Below the pieces are notes generated by a model. It had not been told where the DNA came from and searched no databases. It was given only the letters and a program-made list of their open reading frames with translations. Source: Serinus canaria (taxonomy: Eukaryota > Chordata > Aves > Passeriformes > Fringillidae). From it: 64,000 bases of DNA. A program made the position numbers and the translations under genes. The stretch lies in the NCBI RefSeq assembly GCF_022539315.1, contig NC_066326.1, positions 6,526,601-6,590,600 of the forward strand, written 5' to 3'. This document shows, in pieces, positions 37,516-50,100 of the stretch. Positions within the stretch are counted from its first letter, which is position 1; every line of letters starts with the position of its first letter.

Positions 37516-40500
37516 ACATGTTAAAATAAAAATGTTGACCTTTAATTTTCCCCTGGAATGGGTTTTGTAGTGACTTGTCTGGTTATCCCTCCAAAAAAAA
37601 GAATTCTGTATAATTTTGGTTTATTAAGAGAAGCTCAAGGGCACAGGGGAGTTTTTGCCTCTTGACCAATAAAGAAGGAGACCTGTGCCATCGAAGCTAC
37701 CAGTGTCCTTTGATGTCCTCCCATGTGCCCCTATCATTCTTCTAATTACTACAAATGAGCCTCCTGCAGCCCAGGCTGCTGTGTAATTCTAACCAAGTCT
37801 GCTCGCCAGATGGGATCCTTTCTGGGCAAGACCTTGGCAGTGTCTGTCCCCACACTGCGACAGGAAGCATGTCACACAAGCAGCATGAGATGTTGGTCCT
37901 GACCTGTGATGGCACCTGGATGTGGAGCAGAGCTCCCTCAGCCTGGCTGTGCCCTGGTGGGCTGAGAGAGGACCCCTGGCTCTGACACAGGCTCTGTCCT
38001 GCAGAGCTTTGACTCTCTTGGCTTCCCCTTGACCCGAGAGGAGCCAAAATTTGTGATGCTGCGCATCAGCCAAGCCCTTTTTATTGTCCTGATGAGGCCA
38101 GGTTTGCTTTGAAATAACCAAACCAAACGAGGCTGTTAGAGATTTTGCATTAAGATAATTCCCTGGGCACAGTGCAGCCAGGAGATCTCAATACCTGGAT
38201 GTAATTTATTTTTAGAAGGCATGTTTAGGTGCATAATGACCTCATTACCGTGCCAGTTGCAGCCCTGCGTGTTTAGGAGTATTTAATTGTTTTCATTCCC
38301 TGTGCACAGTCCTTTGAGTGGATAGGGTAGGAGCAGGAGAGGAAGGGAGGTTGTGTGATGGAAAATAATAAAGAATGCTGAGGCAGAAAGTCAAGTGCTT
38401 GTCTTGAAGCATCCCTGTAAGATTCCTTCCCTAAAGCATCCCAATATTCAGGGAACTTGCAGTGTTTTGGAGCCCTTTCCTCCAAAGAGGAGAGGCAGCT
38501 CCTTCCATTCCCTTCTGAGGAGCCACAATTTTTTCCTCTCTTAGGTTTTTCTGCTGAGAAAAAAATGTTTGAAAGGCAACCTGAGCTCCCCTTCATCAAA
38601 TGCCTAGAAGCTGGGGATTGAGGAGGGAGCCTGAGACAGTGTGCACACAGCCCCTTCCTAGCTGCTCCCCAGAGATTTCTGTCATGTTTGCTTGCCAAAA
38701 TCTCGAGGTGTCTCTGCCTTTCCCCAGAGAACCCCCCCCCCAGCAAAAAAGAGTACCCAGCTGCACCCTTGCCCCCTTCCCCCTCCCAACCACATCTTTT
38801 CTCTCTTAAGTTACTAGTCATTATCATCTCTTAGGCAACAAATGGGACAAAATTCCCTGAGAGAAAGAAAAAAAAAAAGGAAAAATCCTAACCTCCAACA
38901 CCTCCTCACTGCTCCTGTGCAAGAAAGAATGTATAAAAGCAGGTAAAAGAGAGAGAAAAGGAAGGGGAAAAAATACTTGTGTTTCTCTGGCAGTGGTTTC
39001 CTAAGGAGCCTTGATTATTCAGCAGCAGTGGAAAAAAAAAAAACAGAAGATGTAAATAATCTTCAGGATTATGCTAAAGCCAAGCTTCAGTCATTTTCCT
39101 GGAAAAAAAAAATGCATGAGGTCTGTGCATTTAATAACGATCAACCAGAATTTCTCTAGGGCTTCTTGTATTTTCATTAAAAGGATCAGTTGTCTTGAAG
39201 AGAAATGGTAATTCTGGTATCTACAAATACCCTTTGGTTGGGAAGCATGTGGTTCAGGTTGGTGTGCTTCTGTGATTGGACTTTTTCTTCCCCTTTTCTT
39301 TTCGTGGTACTAATGTACATTCACATCCATGGTTGCACACTGATGTGATCAAAAGCAAAGGGTTGGTTTATCATGAAATGGCAAACCAGGGCTGTACTTT
39401 GCAGTGCAGAATGTATCAAGATAAAAACACAACATGATTTTTAGCTTTTCCTGTGTTTATGTTTGCTGCCAGAGGTACTCAAGTGATTTTTCAATGTGTA
39501 TACATTACAGTCAGGTTTTCAAAAAAAAAAAATGATAGTATCTGTTGAAATCTATACAGGATCTTACCCTGCTGGGCTTAATTTTAGGCTATTGAGTTTA
39601 TCGTTCAAGTAGGAAAAAAATGGGTTTGTTGTGTGTATTTAATCAAGTGCAGCAAAAAAGTTTCACAGGCATCGTTCATCTTCACAAGCCAATTTTGATT
39701 TCTATTTTGTAGAAAAACCCTACCCCAGTAAAATGAACTCATTTATTGTGCAGATCTGATGGCACCAAGATTACAGCTGCTGGCAGGTATCAGCTGGTTT
39801 ATGAGGACACTCCCCATATGGATTTTTGTTTTTATGGGGTTTCAATGTTGAGAACTGTGCGTTTAATCACTGCAGAAATGCCGGGAGCCGAGGATTTAGG
39901 GATGCTTGGAAAAAAGGGAAAGTGCATGGTGTTCCCATTGCAGCTTCCAAAGCACGAGATGTGCTGCAGGCGCCTGAGGCTGCTGGATTACCAGCAACTG
40001 GCTGGGTTTAGGGTGCTTATGCATCCTTAGGCAGCTTTTATCCTTTACATCCCTTGCTCTCCTGGGAAGCCCCATCTATAGAAGAGGCACTCATCCCTTT
40101 TGTGGTGCAGCCAGGTGTGGTAAAGCAGTTGGCATGGGGCGTGAAGGAGGTCTGTGGTCCTTCTCTGAGCTCCTGAGAGCAGGAGCTCAGATCCTCTCTG
40201 TTCCTCAGGCTCTGGCTGTTTCCATGCAGTGCAATACCCCAGGTGATGAGAGGAGGGTGAAGAGGGGTATTGTCTTTCATAACTCATGGCAAGGAACCAC
40301 TTGGGCAAGCAGTGAGTGCATCTTTTCTGAGTGTGGCACAGCTAAGGTTATGCTTGCCAGCAGACAAGGCTGTAGCTGAAGCTTCCTCTGGGGGAACCCT
40401 ATTGGCTGCACTACAGGACATTTTAGTATTTAATAAAGACTTGAAAAAATGTCATGATTTGCCAGTTTGGTGGCACATGGGTAGTTGAGAAGGTACTTTG

Positions 40501-41042
40501 GCTGTGGTAGTGGTCACACATGAAAGCAGCCAGTGAGGTGCCTGGGTGGCATAGCCTGAGCAACAGGCATCCTCATGTGGGCAAATTTTGGGCAAGCAGG
40601 CATGAAAATCCATGTTCCAGGAGTGGGGTTAGTAAAAATACTTGGCTTTGTTTCAGATAGCCCTTTGTGTGTAGGAGATGCTCTGATTTATTAGTGCAAG
40701 GGCTTGTCAAGGTGGGGCAGTGTGGCTCACATTGCTCAGAAACAAATCCCAGTCATCACTACTCAAACACCTGTCTGGGGTTTGTTTCCAGCAGCCCTTA
40801 ACTCAAGAAGCAGTTCCTGTCCCTCCAGGTTAAGACATAGGCAAAGAATGGTGGGGGGAGAAAGAAGTTATGTGTCCTAAGCTGCAGGAAGGAAGCACTG
40901 GTATTTTTCATAATTTGAAGTGCTAAAACCATAATCTTCCCTGAACACCCAGGCTGTCTCATATATCTGTGAGCTGCTACAGCAATATATTCTTCAGGTC
41001 CAGATGTACCAGGGGTGGTGGTTTGTGAGCTATTGTGGTAAT
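37516..41042. other. Long non-coding stretch with A runs
   Basis: No gene recognised. Runs of 11-12 A occur at 38868-38878, 39032-39043 and 39521-39532, and a short C run lies near 38733-38741. The longest frame is 184 codons on the minus strand at 38273-38827, with no domain. Two overlapping frames at 39746-40030 look superficially protein-like but lack splice context. Confidence 0.5.
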
Positions 41043-41044
41043 GC

Positions 41045-41107
41045 AAAAAAAAAAAAAACTAAACCAAAAAACCCCAAAGCTAACAAACAAAACAAAAAAA
41101 AAAAAAA
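41045..41107. repeat. A-rich low-complexity tract with two 14-A runs
   Basis: Fourteen A at 41045-41058 and fourteen at 41094-41107, joined by an A/C-rich linker (AAACCAAAAAACCCC, then AACAAACAAAACA). It could be a decayed poly(A) tail, but no retroelement body is recognisable upstream. Confidence 0.85.
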
Positions 41108-42349
41108 CACCAAGAAAACCTGGGAAGGGGGCAGGGAGGGTATGTGATGCCAAGTGGAACAGTTCTGTCTCACCAGTCTCAAAGAGAAATGATGGAACAC
41201 TGAAGGAGACAGGCTCCATAGCACAGATTAATGTGCAATGTTTGAAAGCAGCCAAGAACATTTTATACACACACGGCGGGGCTGGAAGGAGCTGGGTGGC
41301 TCATCTCTGCAGAAACCATTCCTTTCCCTAAGAGAGCATTTAAAAAAAATATAAAGGAGAGTACAAAGGTCTCCAGGAGAGCTCAGCTGCTCAGGCAGTT
41401 TAATTGGCTGAAAGCAGAGCTTTACAGTTGGGATTAATATGAATATTTCTTAATAATGTGTGGTGACACATTGTCAGGAGTTCCAGGGTCAGGACTGCAA
41501 GGCTGCACAGTGGTTGCAATGAAAATTCTTGCCTTTTCCTTCTGGTTTTTATTACTACAGTCACTCCCAATAGTGTGTATTGAAAGGAAGGTGTTGTTAA
41601 GTTGGTTTCTTCATTTATTCCTGTGCAACTAGTGAAAAAAGTGGAAAGATGAGAGGAAGAACAACCTGCAGAGCCTGGTAGTGATGCCTGCATTGTGGGT
41701 TAGCTGGTGGATCCACACAGATTTTGACCTGCACACAGGATGTGCAGTGCATCAGTATAAACCTAAGCAAAATGCAACAGAAAGCAAGTAAAAAGTGATT
41801 TAGCAGTGCTTGAGGTGGCTCAGAAGGACCTGAGACCATTAGTGTTTTTACAAGCATTTTTCAACTGGCCTTACTGCCTTTTATCTCTGTGGGTCTCCCC
41901 TGAGTGACTACCAGCAGGGGTTGCCTGAAGGGAGGAGGTGGCTCTCCTGTCCCTGCTCCCAGGCAGCCAGGGGATGTCTGTGGCCGTAGTTGAGGGTTAC
42001 TTTGCTGCTTCAGTTTTTTTTTCCTTTTTTCCTTCTTTCTCTCACCTTCCCTTCCCTCCTGGTAATTTCAGAGCCCGGTAATTTCAGTTCTGGGAAGCCC
42101 GCCTCCTTGATCAGCATGTGTAATTGCCACCAACCCTAATGGGATGCACTCAGAAGAATGTTTCTGTAATTTTCCTGCACTCCCACCTGCCCTTGCCCCT
42201 CTCCAAGAGTGATTGCCTCCACAGCTTTATAATCAACATCAAAACCACAGAAGAGAGGTTCCTGTGCCTGGAGCCACTGCAGAGCAGTGAGGCTGAAGCC
42301 TTCCCCACTCTCTCTAAAGCCTGTGCCTCTCTAAATTAGTGGCACAACA
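41108..42349. other. Non-coding stretch, nothing recognised
   Basis: A T/C-rich pyrimidine patch lies around 42015-42060. It is followed by an 11-bp direct repeat, GGTAATTTCAG (42061-42071 and 42077-42087). No gene recognised. Confidence 0.5.
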
Positions 42350-42520
42350 GCGAGCAGCAAGCACACAGCTGATAAAAGTCTCAGCGAGCCGTTTGTGCCT
42401 GTAATGATTGTCTTTTATGCATAGATAATTTTGACAGAGTTAGACTTCCGAAAACCACTGTCATCAGGGTGGAGTGAGCTGACCTCTTAATCATAAGGGG
42501 AATTAATGGGAATTACAGCT
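42350..42520. promoter_or_regulatory. Candidate conserved non-coding element
   Basis: A dense cluster of developmental-type sites: TTTATGCATAGATAA spanning about 42414-42428, TGACAG (MEIS/TGIF-like) at 42432-42437, CTTAATCATAAGG near 42487-42499 and GGAATTAATGGGAATTA just after. Retained CpGs (AGCGAGCCG, TTCCG) occur in AT-rich context. Function inferred from motif clustering. Confidence 0.3.
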
Positions 42521-43965
42521 GCTGGAGCCCCCCTCTCTGCAGGGCTTGGTTCAGGGGTAGCACTGGAGGGGAATTCAGAAACGAAGCAGCGTGTGTTGTC
42601 CTTAGAGCTGCAGATAAAGTGGCAGCAAGGCCATTCCCTGGGGAGATGGGAGGTGTGGAGGAGATAAACTCCAGGAGCACAAACACCAGATTAGCAGCCT
42701 AATTCTCAGGAGCATGAGCACACATGCATTTTCATTGCATCCACTCGGTAACTAACAGAGACTTTTAATTTAGCAGAGAGGGAGACCAGAGCTGCCGGGA
42801 TTTGCAACCTTTCTGGTGTCTGTATCCAAAAGACACCCAGGTGGGATGATCCTGCATTACCTCTCTTGATGGGACTTCTGTTGTGTAAGTTGATTTAGCA
42901 CCGTTGATGTGAAGTGAGCTGAAATTCAAAGGGTTCCTGCTGATGCTTTACCCCATCTGAGGTCCTGACTATCTGCAGATATTACCAAACAGCTACTAAA
43001 CTTCACCAAGCATTTCCTCCAGGTTTTCTTTTTAGGATAACCTGCTTTTAAAAATGCCATCTATCCATGCAGCCTGCAGAGATTAAAAAAAATGTTTATT
43101 TCATCCATGCAGAAGACTCATAAAGTCGTTAAATATGCTTTATATTGGTGTTTCTCAAAGGAAGGGCTGATTATCTGGTCTCAAATACCCAGAATGTGGT
43201 TGTTGTGTGCCTGAGTGTGTGTACACAAGAGCTCTCTGATGAGTAGTCAGACAGGCTGCTCAGACAGACCACACTTAGGAATTTGTGAAGAATAACACAG
43301 CAAGTTGCATTGAAATGCTCTTGTCATTGTGCATTCCAAATGCATGTGCCAGGGCATGGAAGAGAGGACAGCAATTAGTCAGTCCTGTTAATAATGAGTA
43401 TAGTGCTGGGAAGGGAAAAATGATGATAGAATGAGCTGTTCCTTTTGTAAGAGTAAAAGGAAGGTAAATGGCATTTGCTCACTTCCATGTGTGCACTTCA
43501 GGAGTTTTTAAAGTCTGCTTATCAGTTTGGGTACTAATTGATAGGGAGGAGTGGCAGGTTTTATGCAGAACTAGCAGTAGGCTTGTACTTTGGGAAGTGT
43601 GATGAAGTAGTCCTCTTCCAGGGCAGCTGGAGAGAGATGATGCCCTCAATGAAGGTGATGTCCCTGCCCAGCAGAGGCACTGGTGGGACCATGGGCACCC
43701 CTATGCTGTGTCAGCCAAGGAGGAGTTTCTCTGGAAACTGTGTCCTCCTTCCAAAGAGGACACAGCCTTTATCTAAAGTTTTACTGTGTGGTAGCCTATG
43801 AAGGTGTGAAAGTCCCCGTGCGGAATACATGCTCAGGAAAGGATGAACACCTTTCCAAAATACTAAATTTTGGGATCTTCAGGATGTCATTCAAGGATTT
43901 AAGACCAGGGGGAAAAGTACATTACGCTGATCTCTGATGGTGCTGTCTCTGGCTCAGCTGAGGCT
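42521..43965. other. Non-coding stretch, nothing recognised
   Basis: Mixed composition. Frames of up to 87 codons have no domain. No repeat family recognised. Confidence 0.5.
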
Positions 43966-43980
43966 GGCACCAGGTGGCAC
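43966..43980 (+). promoter_or_regulatory. Candidate CTCF site
   Basis: GGCACCAGGTGGCAC matches the CTCF core CCACCAGGTGGCGC with two or three differences, keeping the CACCAGGTGGC centre. Forward orientation. Confidence 0.35.
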
Positions 43981-45479
43981 AAGGGTGGCTTTAACTCTGT
44001 GTTTGTTATGGGGAAGATCAGAAGGTCCCTATTTGCTGTCCCATGTCTAGTGCTGAGGTGCTCACCTACCACACAACCCAGGTTAAATGACACAGTGGGG
44101 AAAACTCAGACTTGCAGGGGAGGGTAGGGAGAATATATTTTGGGTAGTCTGTCAGTCAGCTTGACACTAATTGGTTGCAGTAAGTAATCGTTCTCCATGT
44201 AAATTAGGCTCCAATTTCCTCTGTAGTCTGTCTGTTTGCTGTGTGGGCTTCGGTCTCTAATTAGGCTCTCACGTGGCAAACCTGGTTTGTAAGCTGCTTT
44301 TGTTCCTGGAGAGCCAGGCTCAGCCCTCCCCGAGGCTGCCAGTGCTCTTCCAGCCCCGCTCCCCAGTGGAATGTTTCTTAGATTAACACTGCCAAGTTCT
44401 AAGTTCTTCTTTTAACGTACATTTTGATTACTTCTATATTTAAAGCTTGCAGTGGTGGTGGGGTTAGACTGCAAAGAGGCTTATTGGACTTGCAATGGGA
44501 ATACCTCTCCGAAATGCTTCCTCTGTGTTCCTGGAAGCCCTGCTCACTCTTCCATGAATAGACCTCATTGAATCCCCAGCCTGTGCTAGGGCTGGGGCAG
44601 CTTGCCCACATCTGGATTCTGCTGCCTGTCTGCCGGGACACCTGGAGTGCAGACCACTGGCTCCCCCCTCGCTTGGAGGAGCTGTGTGACCACATTCAGA
44701 GGTCACCCAGATGCCAGCCCACGTTCTGGAGCTGCTCCAGGGTTGCACATCTGTAAGTGAGTGCAGCAATGTGCAGTTGCACCAGAGGCTTTTGTCCCTG
44801 CCTGTCGGTTGTTTGCAAATGAATGCAGGTTTCCAGGTTGCTGCCTGTAGCCCTGTGCTTTCTGAGACCAGAAACACAGAACCAGTGCAGCCATAGTATC
44901 AATCAGGGTCAAGCCTCTAGGTGTGTGTATAGCACACAGAAAGTCGTCTCTACAGTCAGTGTCTGCACCAGGCTGAAAAATAAAAGGCAAACTGTATGTT
45001 TTGGCCGGCCAGGCTGTTTGCCAGCAGCACTTTAAGATGCAGTTACCTTTGTGAAATTCAGTATAACTTCAGGACCCATGTGCTGATGGTTTCTGCAAAC
45101 CTTCTCCATACGTGTTACAGTCCTGCCCCAGATGTGGCTGGAGCACTGGTAGGCTTTCTTACAAGCAGTGCTTTTATTGGCATCCTGATGTTTGCCATAC
45201 TGATTTTTCATCTGGTGATACAGGCTGAGAGTTGTCAGCTTTCTTCAATGCTCTCACATGGCTGTTAGTAAGTAAATAAGAAACTTTTTTTGTGAGTAAG
45301 AGGTGAAATAAATTTGAGCATGGGGGTGGATTTTTATTGCCTCTCTTTGTGTGACTTATACATTGGCAAGGTAACTTTGCTTTCATACCGCTAGTCGAAA
45401 CTGCGAAGGATGTTGTCTCTGCAGAGAGCTCCATTTGGGTAAAGGGACAGGATTGGATCGGGGTTTAGGATTTTCTCCA
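43981..45479. other. Non-coding stretch, nothing recognised
   Basis: Overlapping frames at 44399-45035 on both strands, up to 137 codons, show no family. No repeat recognised. Confidence 0.5.
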
Positions 45480-45690
45480 ATAAGCTAAAGCTGCGGTGGG
45501 CGTCGCTCCGGCAGCCGGGGCAGCGCCAGGGCCCTGCCCTCCCCAGATGACCACAGCGGCTGGCAGGGCACAGGCAGCCCCAGCTCCGAGGATGCTCCGG
45601 GGTCTGTCCTGCCGCTCCTTGCCCCTGCTCTCACCCGTTCCATGGGGCTGTTCCAGCCTGTGAATGCCTGTTTAGCCGGGGTAAGTAATC
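45480..45690 (+). promoter_or_regulatory. GC-rich, CpG-containing patch ending in a donor-like site
   Basis: About 200 bp of elevated GC and CpG (GGGCGTCGCTCCGGCAGCCG near 45498-45517, then GCTCCGAGGATGCTCCGGGG). It ends in CCGGG|GTAAGTAA, where GTAAGT at 45681-45686 is a full consensus splice-donor intron end. Together these could mark a GC-rich first exon or an orphan island on the + strand. No acceptor and no core promoter element was identified. A 122-codon minus-strand frame (45485-45853) overlaps and has no recognised domain. Confidence 0.3.
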
Positions 45691-47158
45691 TCGCCCCGTT
45701 TACAGCATCTGAAAGTATAAGAGGCTTTAATGCTCTACCAATGTTTAGACCATTTAGGAGATGGTTTTCTCTTTCAGCTCTGATTCCTGCCTGCCTTTGA
45801 GAGCATCGGTTCCCTTTGCAGGCAGAGCCCAGGGGCTGTCGGGGGTCAGGCACAGGAGTAGGGCTGTGCTCTATCCTCTGCTAATATTTGGCTGAATATC
45901 TGGACACAGTAAAACTTTTCCTTGATGCAGACGTGACTTCTGTCGCCAGTCCCTGAGCTGCTCCTGAGTTTTCACTCTCTTTAAAACCCATGAAGAGTAA
46001 AACCCCGCGGGAGGCTGCAGCTTATCTTCAGCTCTGAGTTTCCAGACCTGCTGTGTGTCTTCTCAGCTGTTGCAAGGATATGTGTGGAATGACAGAATGC
46101 AGATTTTGGGTCTTTGGCAGCTGTGTTTAATGCAGGATAAAGGGGTTTTTTAACTTTGGGATGTTGGATTTCTTATGCCTTTGTTAATATGAATTCAGGA
46201 GAAAAACTCCAATTTTCTTTCAGGCAAAACAAAAGCTTCTTTTGAAGGAAACAAAGTGTTTTAAGTACTTAATCAACTTGCTGAATTCAGTTGCTTTAGG
46301 ATAATTTAGGAATTAAACAGAAGGAGGCTGTGTTTGTAACAAACTGCGGTTTTGGTTGGAAACAAGGATTCATTCCTGCTGGAGAAGGCAGAGGAAGCCG
46401 CAGCCTGTGGGCAGAGCTCCTGGGTCTGTTTGCTGGGTGGGGGGGTGGGGGTTTAACAGCATCCTCTATTTGCCTTTGTTTAGGCAGTGCAAATTATTTG
46501 TGTACTTTAGGATTCCTTCCCTCCTTCAGCAGATGTTTTGTCTGTACAACTGGTGGAACAATTAGTGAGAGATGTGGCACTGGTGTGCAAACACCCTTTG
46601 GGGGTGGGTAGAGAAATCCCAGAGTCCATCCTGGGAGCAGCTGGCTGAGGGGCACAGTCAGCACAAGATGCCAGAAGCAAAATTCATATGGCCCAACGTG
46701 TTTGAATTTATTTCTGCAGAGGGTTTGTTCTCCCCACTGCCAAAACCAGGCAGGGGCTACTTCTTAGGGCAGAATATCCTGCTGCTGCTGCTTATTGCAA
46801 ATTTCTCTCAACATGTGAATCATTCACTTGGGATTTTTATGGTGGTGGCTGGGGATGATTAAATGTTCAGACTGTAGGAAATTACCAGGAGATTTGAGTG
46901 TTTTCCTCAGTGGCTTTGGCCCCAGTGGTGGGGTGACATGGGAAGCTCTCCCTGTGTGGATCAGGCTGACTGTAGATTTTGAAGTCTCAGGTTGAGTGAG
47001 CATGTTTTAGCTCAGCTGCCATTTAAGTAATGGCAGCAACATGCTGCTTCCTCTAATGATCTTGATTTAAGTTATCGGTTATTTCCTTAATTAGCTACTT
47101 CATCTACTTACACCTTAAATTACTCTATTTGCTCACCCAGAGAAGGGGGGAAACGTTC
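45691..47158. other. Non-coding stretch, nothing recognised
   Basis: No gene or repeat family. A G-rich run (GGGTGGGGGGGTGGGGG near 46434-46450) could form a G-quadruplex on the plus strand. Confidence 0.45.
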
Positions 47159-47172
47159 TTTTTTTTTTTTTT
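47159..47172. repeat. Poly(T) tract, 14 T
   Basis: Fourteen T at 47159-47172, followed by TCTCTTTT. A simple homopolymer with no element attached. Confidence 0.9.
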
Positions 47173-50100
47173 CTCTTTTAAAGGGTGGCAGTGGAAATGT
47201 GCAGGCATCTGCAGTTCTGACTCCAGGAGATGTTGGTGCTTCTTGTGGGCTGACTCTCCTGGCAGCATGAATTTGAAATTAGATGTAGATGTACATTTAT
47301 TCCTGGCATGTCATGCAGACAAACAAAATGAGTTGAAGAGGTCCTTTGAAAGCCCTGTTTGTGTGTATTAGCTGACTGAGGCTGGGGTTGTATCTCAGGA
47401 CCAGTTCTGAAGGGGATAAAGCACCTTTTAATCGCCAGTGGTCTTTACATTTCCCATGCATTAGCACATGGCACTATGTTGGCTGCCCACTGTCTCCACA
47501 CAGCACTTCAAGAGCAACCTCTCCAGCTGGCACCAGTTCCTCACCAGTATTCCCCACACACCATCCTCTGCTGCGCTTTTTCCTGCATCTCAAAGAGACT
47601 CAAATGGAGTCTCTTTCTCTTTGGAGACTCCTTGTGATACATGTGGCAGCAGCCCGTGCTTCAGACCAGTCTATTTGTTCCTGCTTTAGTTCTGTTTATT
47701 ACTTTAATGATATTCCCTTCGTTAGCCTTAGCTTCACACTCTCCCTGGTGCAGAACTCGCTGAAACACATATTGTGTAATGAGCCTGCTTCCATATTTAA
47801 ATCAGAGGGACAGGAGCTGGGACTCTCCCAGCTAAAAAGGAACTAAATGCTTGCCCTTCAGTTACATTGAAGGAAGCATCTGTGCCAAAAAATTTTGTAC
47901 ATAGGAGGAATTACCAAAAGTTCTGACGTACACAAGCTTTAGTCCTTTGAGTCTTCTACATTTTTAGCCGTTTGGCATGAATTTGGACTGTACAACTTTC
48001 CTCTGTCAGAGGAAACGTTTCCCATGGCCTGTGTGAAAGACAGAGCATTGCCCTGCAAAGCAAAACCACAGAGAGCAGCAGAGACATGTCTCCAGCACCA
48101 GCACTCACTCCAGCTGAGACCTGCTTGGATGGCAGTGCTGGAAATCCCACGTGTCACGTCTGGCAGCACACACAAACCCCCAACCCCAGTGCTGCCAACC
48201 CCAGCTGACTCTGGGCTCTCAGCATTACTCTTGTGGTCTTGGGTATCCCAGGGGAATTGCAACTTTCAGGTTGGTTTGTGAAATAGCTGAGGGTTGGTGG
48301 GAAGGACTCAAATACAGGAATTCTAATGAAAACAATATCCTAATATTTTTATGTTGTGATTGGTAAATGACTGTCATGGTGTTGTGCAAGCAGGCGTGGT
48401 GGATCTTGTGGTCAGCTATGCTTTGGACAGCATGGTCACTGATATAGCAATGCCTCTGGGTGATCCATGTCCCTTACGTGTCTGTCCTGGATTGCTTGTG
48501 CAACCTTGGACAAATCATGGACACTCTCCAAGCCGCAGATGAGGGAGAACAGCAGAGTTCCTGTTGCAGCTGTTCAGGAGTTGGTGTCAGGGCAGAGCCA
48601 GCCCCAGAGTGGTACCCAGGAATTCATGTATCCACAGGATATCTGCAGTGGACCCCCACTGTCACAGGGACCTCCAATGCAATGGAAAAAGACAGTAAAG
48701 CCAAATAAGCTAGACTCAAGAAGAAAATATATTGCAGGCTTGTCCCTTCTGCTTTTCTTCCTCTGCTGATCCTGGGAGGAGGTAGCTGAGAGGAAATATT
48801 TGCTCTTAACAGGGTTCGATTTCTCTTTGCATTCCTTGGAAATCTGTGTTTGGATTTTGCCCTGTTGGTGTTGGTTTATGCAGTGATGTTTCCAGCAGCT
48901 CGATTGTGTGGGTATAGTTCCAACTCTTGGTATTTCGTGCACAGATAAAAAAGAAAGAAAGATGGTACTGACTAATGAGGTGGCTATTTAATCACAGCAG
49001 GACTCGCAGGAAAATGTGCATTAAGTATTTATGGGACAGTATTCATTACCATTTTCACTCTGTTAGCACTGGGCAGTTAAGAAAGCTGCCGAGAGAATTG
49101 GAGTCTGTTGCACAGCCACAGACCTGGAAAGGGCTGCAGCAGAGGAAAGGCATGAACGCTGCCTTTGTTACCAGATGTGTCCCTCGTAGCTGGCATTGCA
49201 CTTGGAGCTGCAGCAGTGAGCAGGGTTTTGGTAGTTTCACTTCCCGTTCTCAGAATGCTTGCGGTGAATATTTTAGGTCAGATTTTTCTGGCTGCTGTGT
49301 CTTATGAGAGTGCAAGTGGCTGACACTGAACCCCTGGTTTGCAGGCAGGCAATTAGAGAGATAAGCCTAAGTGACTTCATATGTCTCCTTTTTAGATTGC
49401 TCTGAGTTGATGTAAAGGGCTGGGATTAGCAGAGATTGAGTTCTCAGAGTGCTGGAAACCAGCTGTGGCCAGGGGCCTCATCCAGCACGATCTGTAGGTA
49501 CAGAGTTACAGAGTGAGTTTTCTGTGGGCATGAAATGATGCCAGGAAGATTAGAACTGATGATAAAATGCTATTAATGCTTGCTTCACTAACAGCACAGA
49601 AGGTATCAAATTACTCTGGTGCTATAAATCAAAAGTGTTTCTTATATTTGTGAAGTGAAGCTATTTAAATGGTTGAAATACATTCACTTGCTGGCCATTG
49701 CATCCTCAGATACAGGATCACAGCAAGGTATCTTAGATTTCCCACAGTGTAAATGGATGTATGAAGCAGTAGCAGCCTGATTTAGTTTAAATTTCCCTTT
49801 GTGGTGACACAGGGGTCTTGTGTTAGATTTTAGGATGCCTTGTTCTGGACCAGTACTGTGAGCCCAAGACTGGCCTCAGGCTTGTGTCAAAAGCTGCAGT
49901 GGTCTGCCAGATTTGGGATTAGGGGCTGAAGGTCCATGATGCTGGCCCTGTCCAGCCACAGCAAGTGACATGCCCAGATCAGGCTATGCCCACAGGCACA
50001 TCCCCTGGTGTAAAGAAATTTCCTTTTAGGATTCCTGTAATCAAGAGACAGCTTTGTCCTAGTTTTTAACAATTGTAAAAGGGACATACAGAGAAAGAAT

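Noticed and set aside
38273..38827. 184-codon minus-strand frame
   Set aside because: Low-complexity Gly/Ser/Lys content and no recognisable family.
39746..40030. Two overlapping frames with superficially protein-like composition
   Set aside because: Both cannot be real, neither has acceptor/donor context or a recognisable motif.
45485..45853. 122-codon minus-strand frame over a GC-rich patch
   Set aside because: Long frames are expected where GC is high and stop codons rare. No domain recognised.
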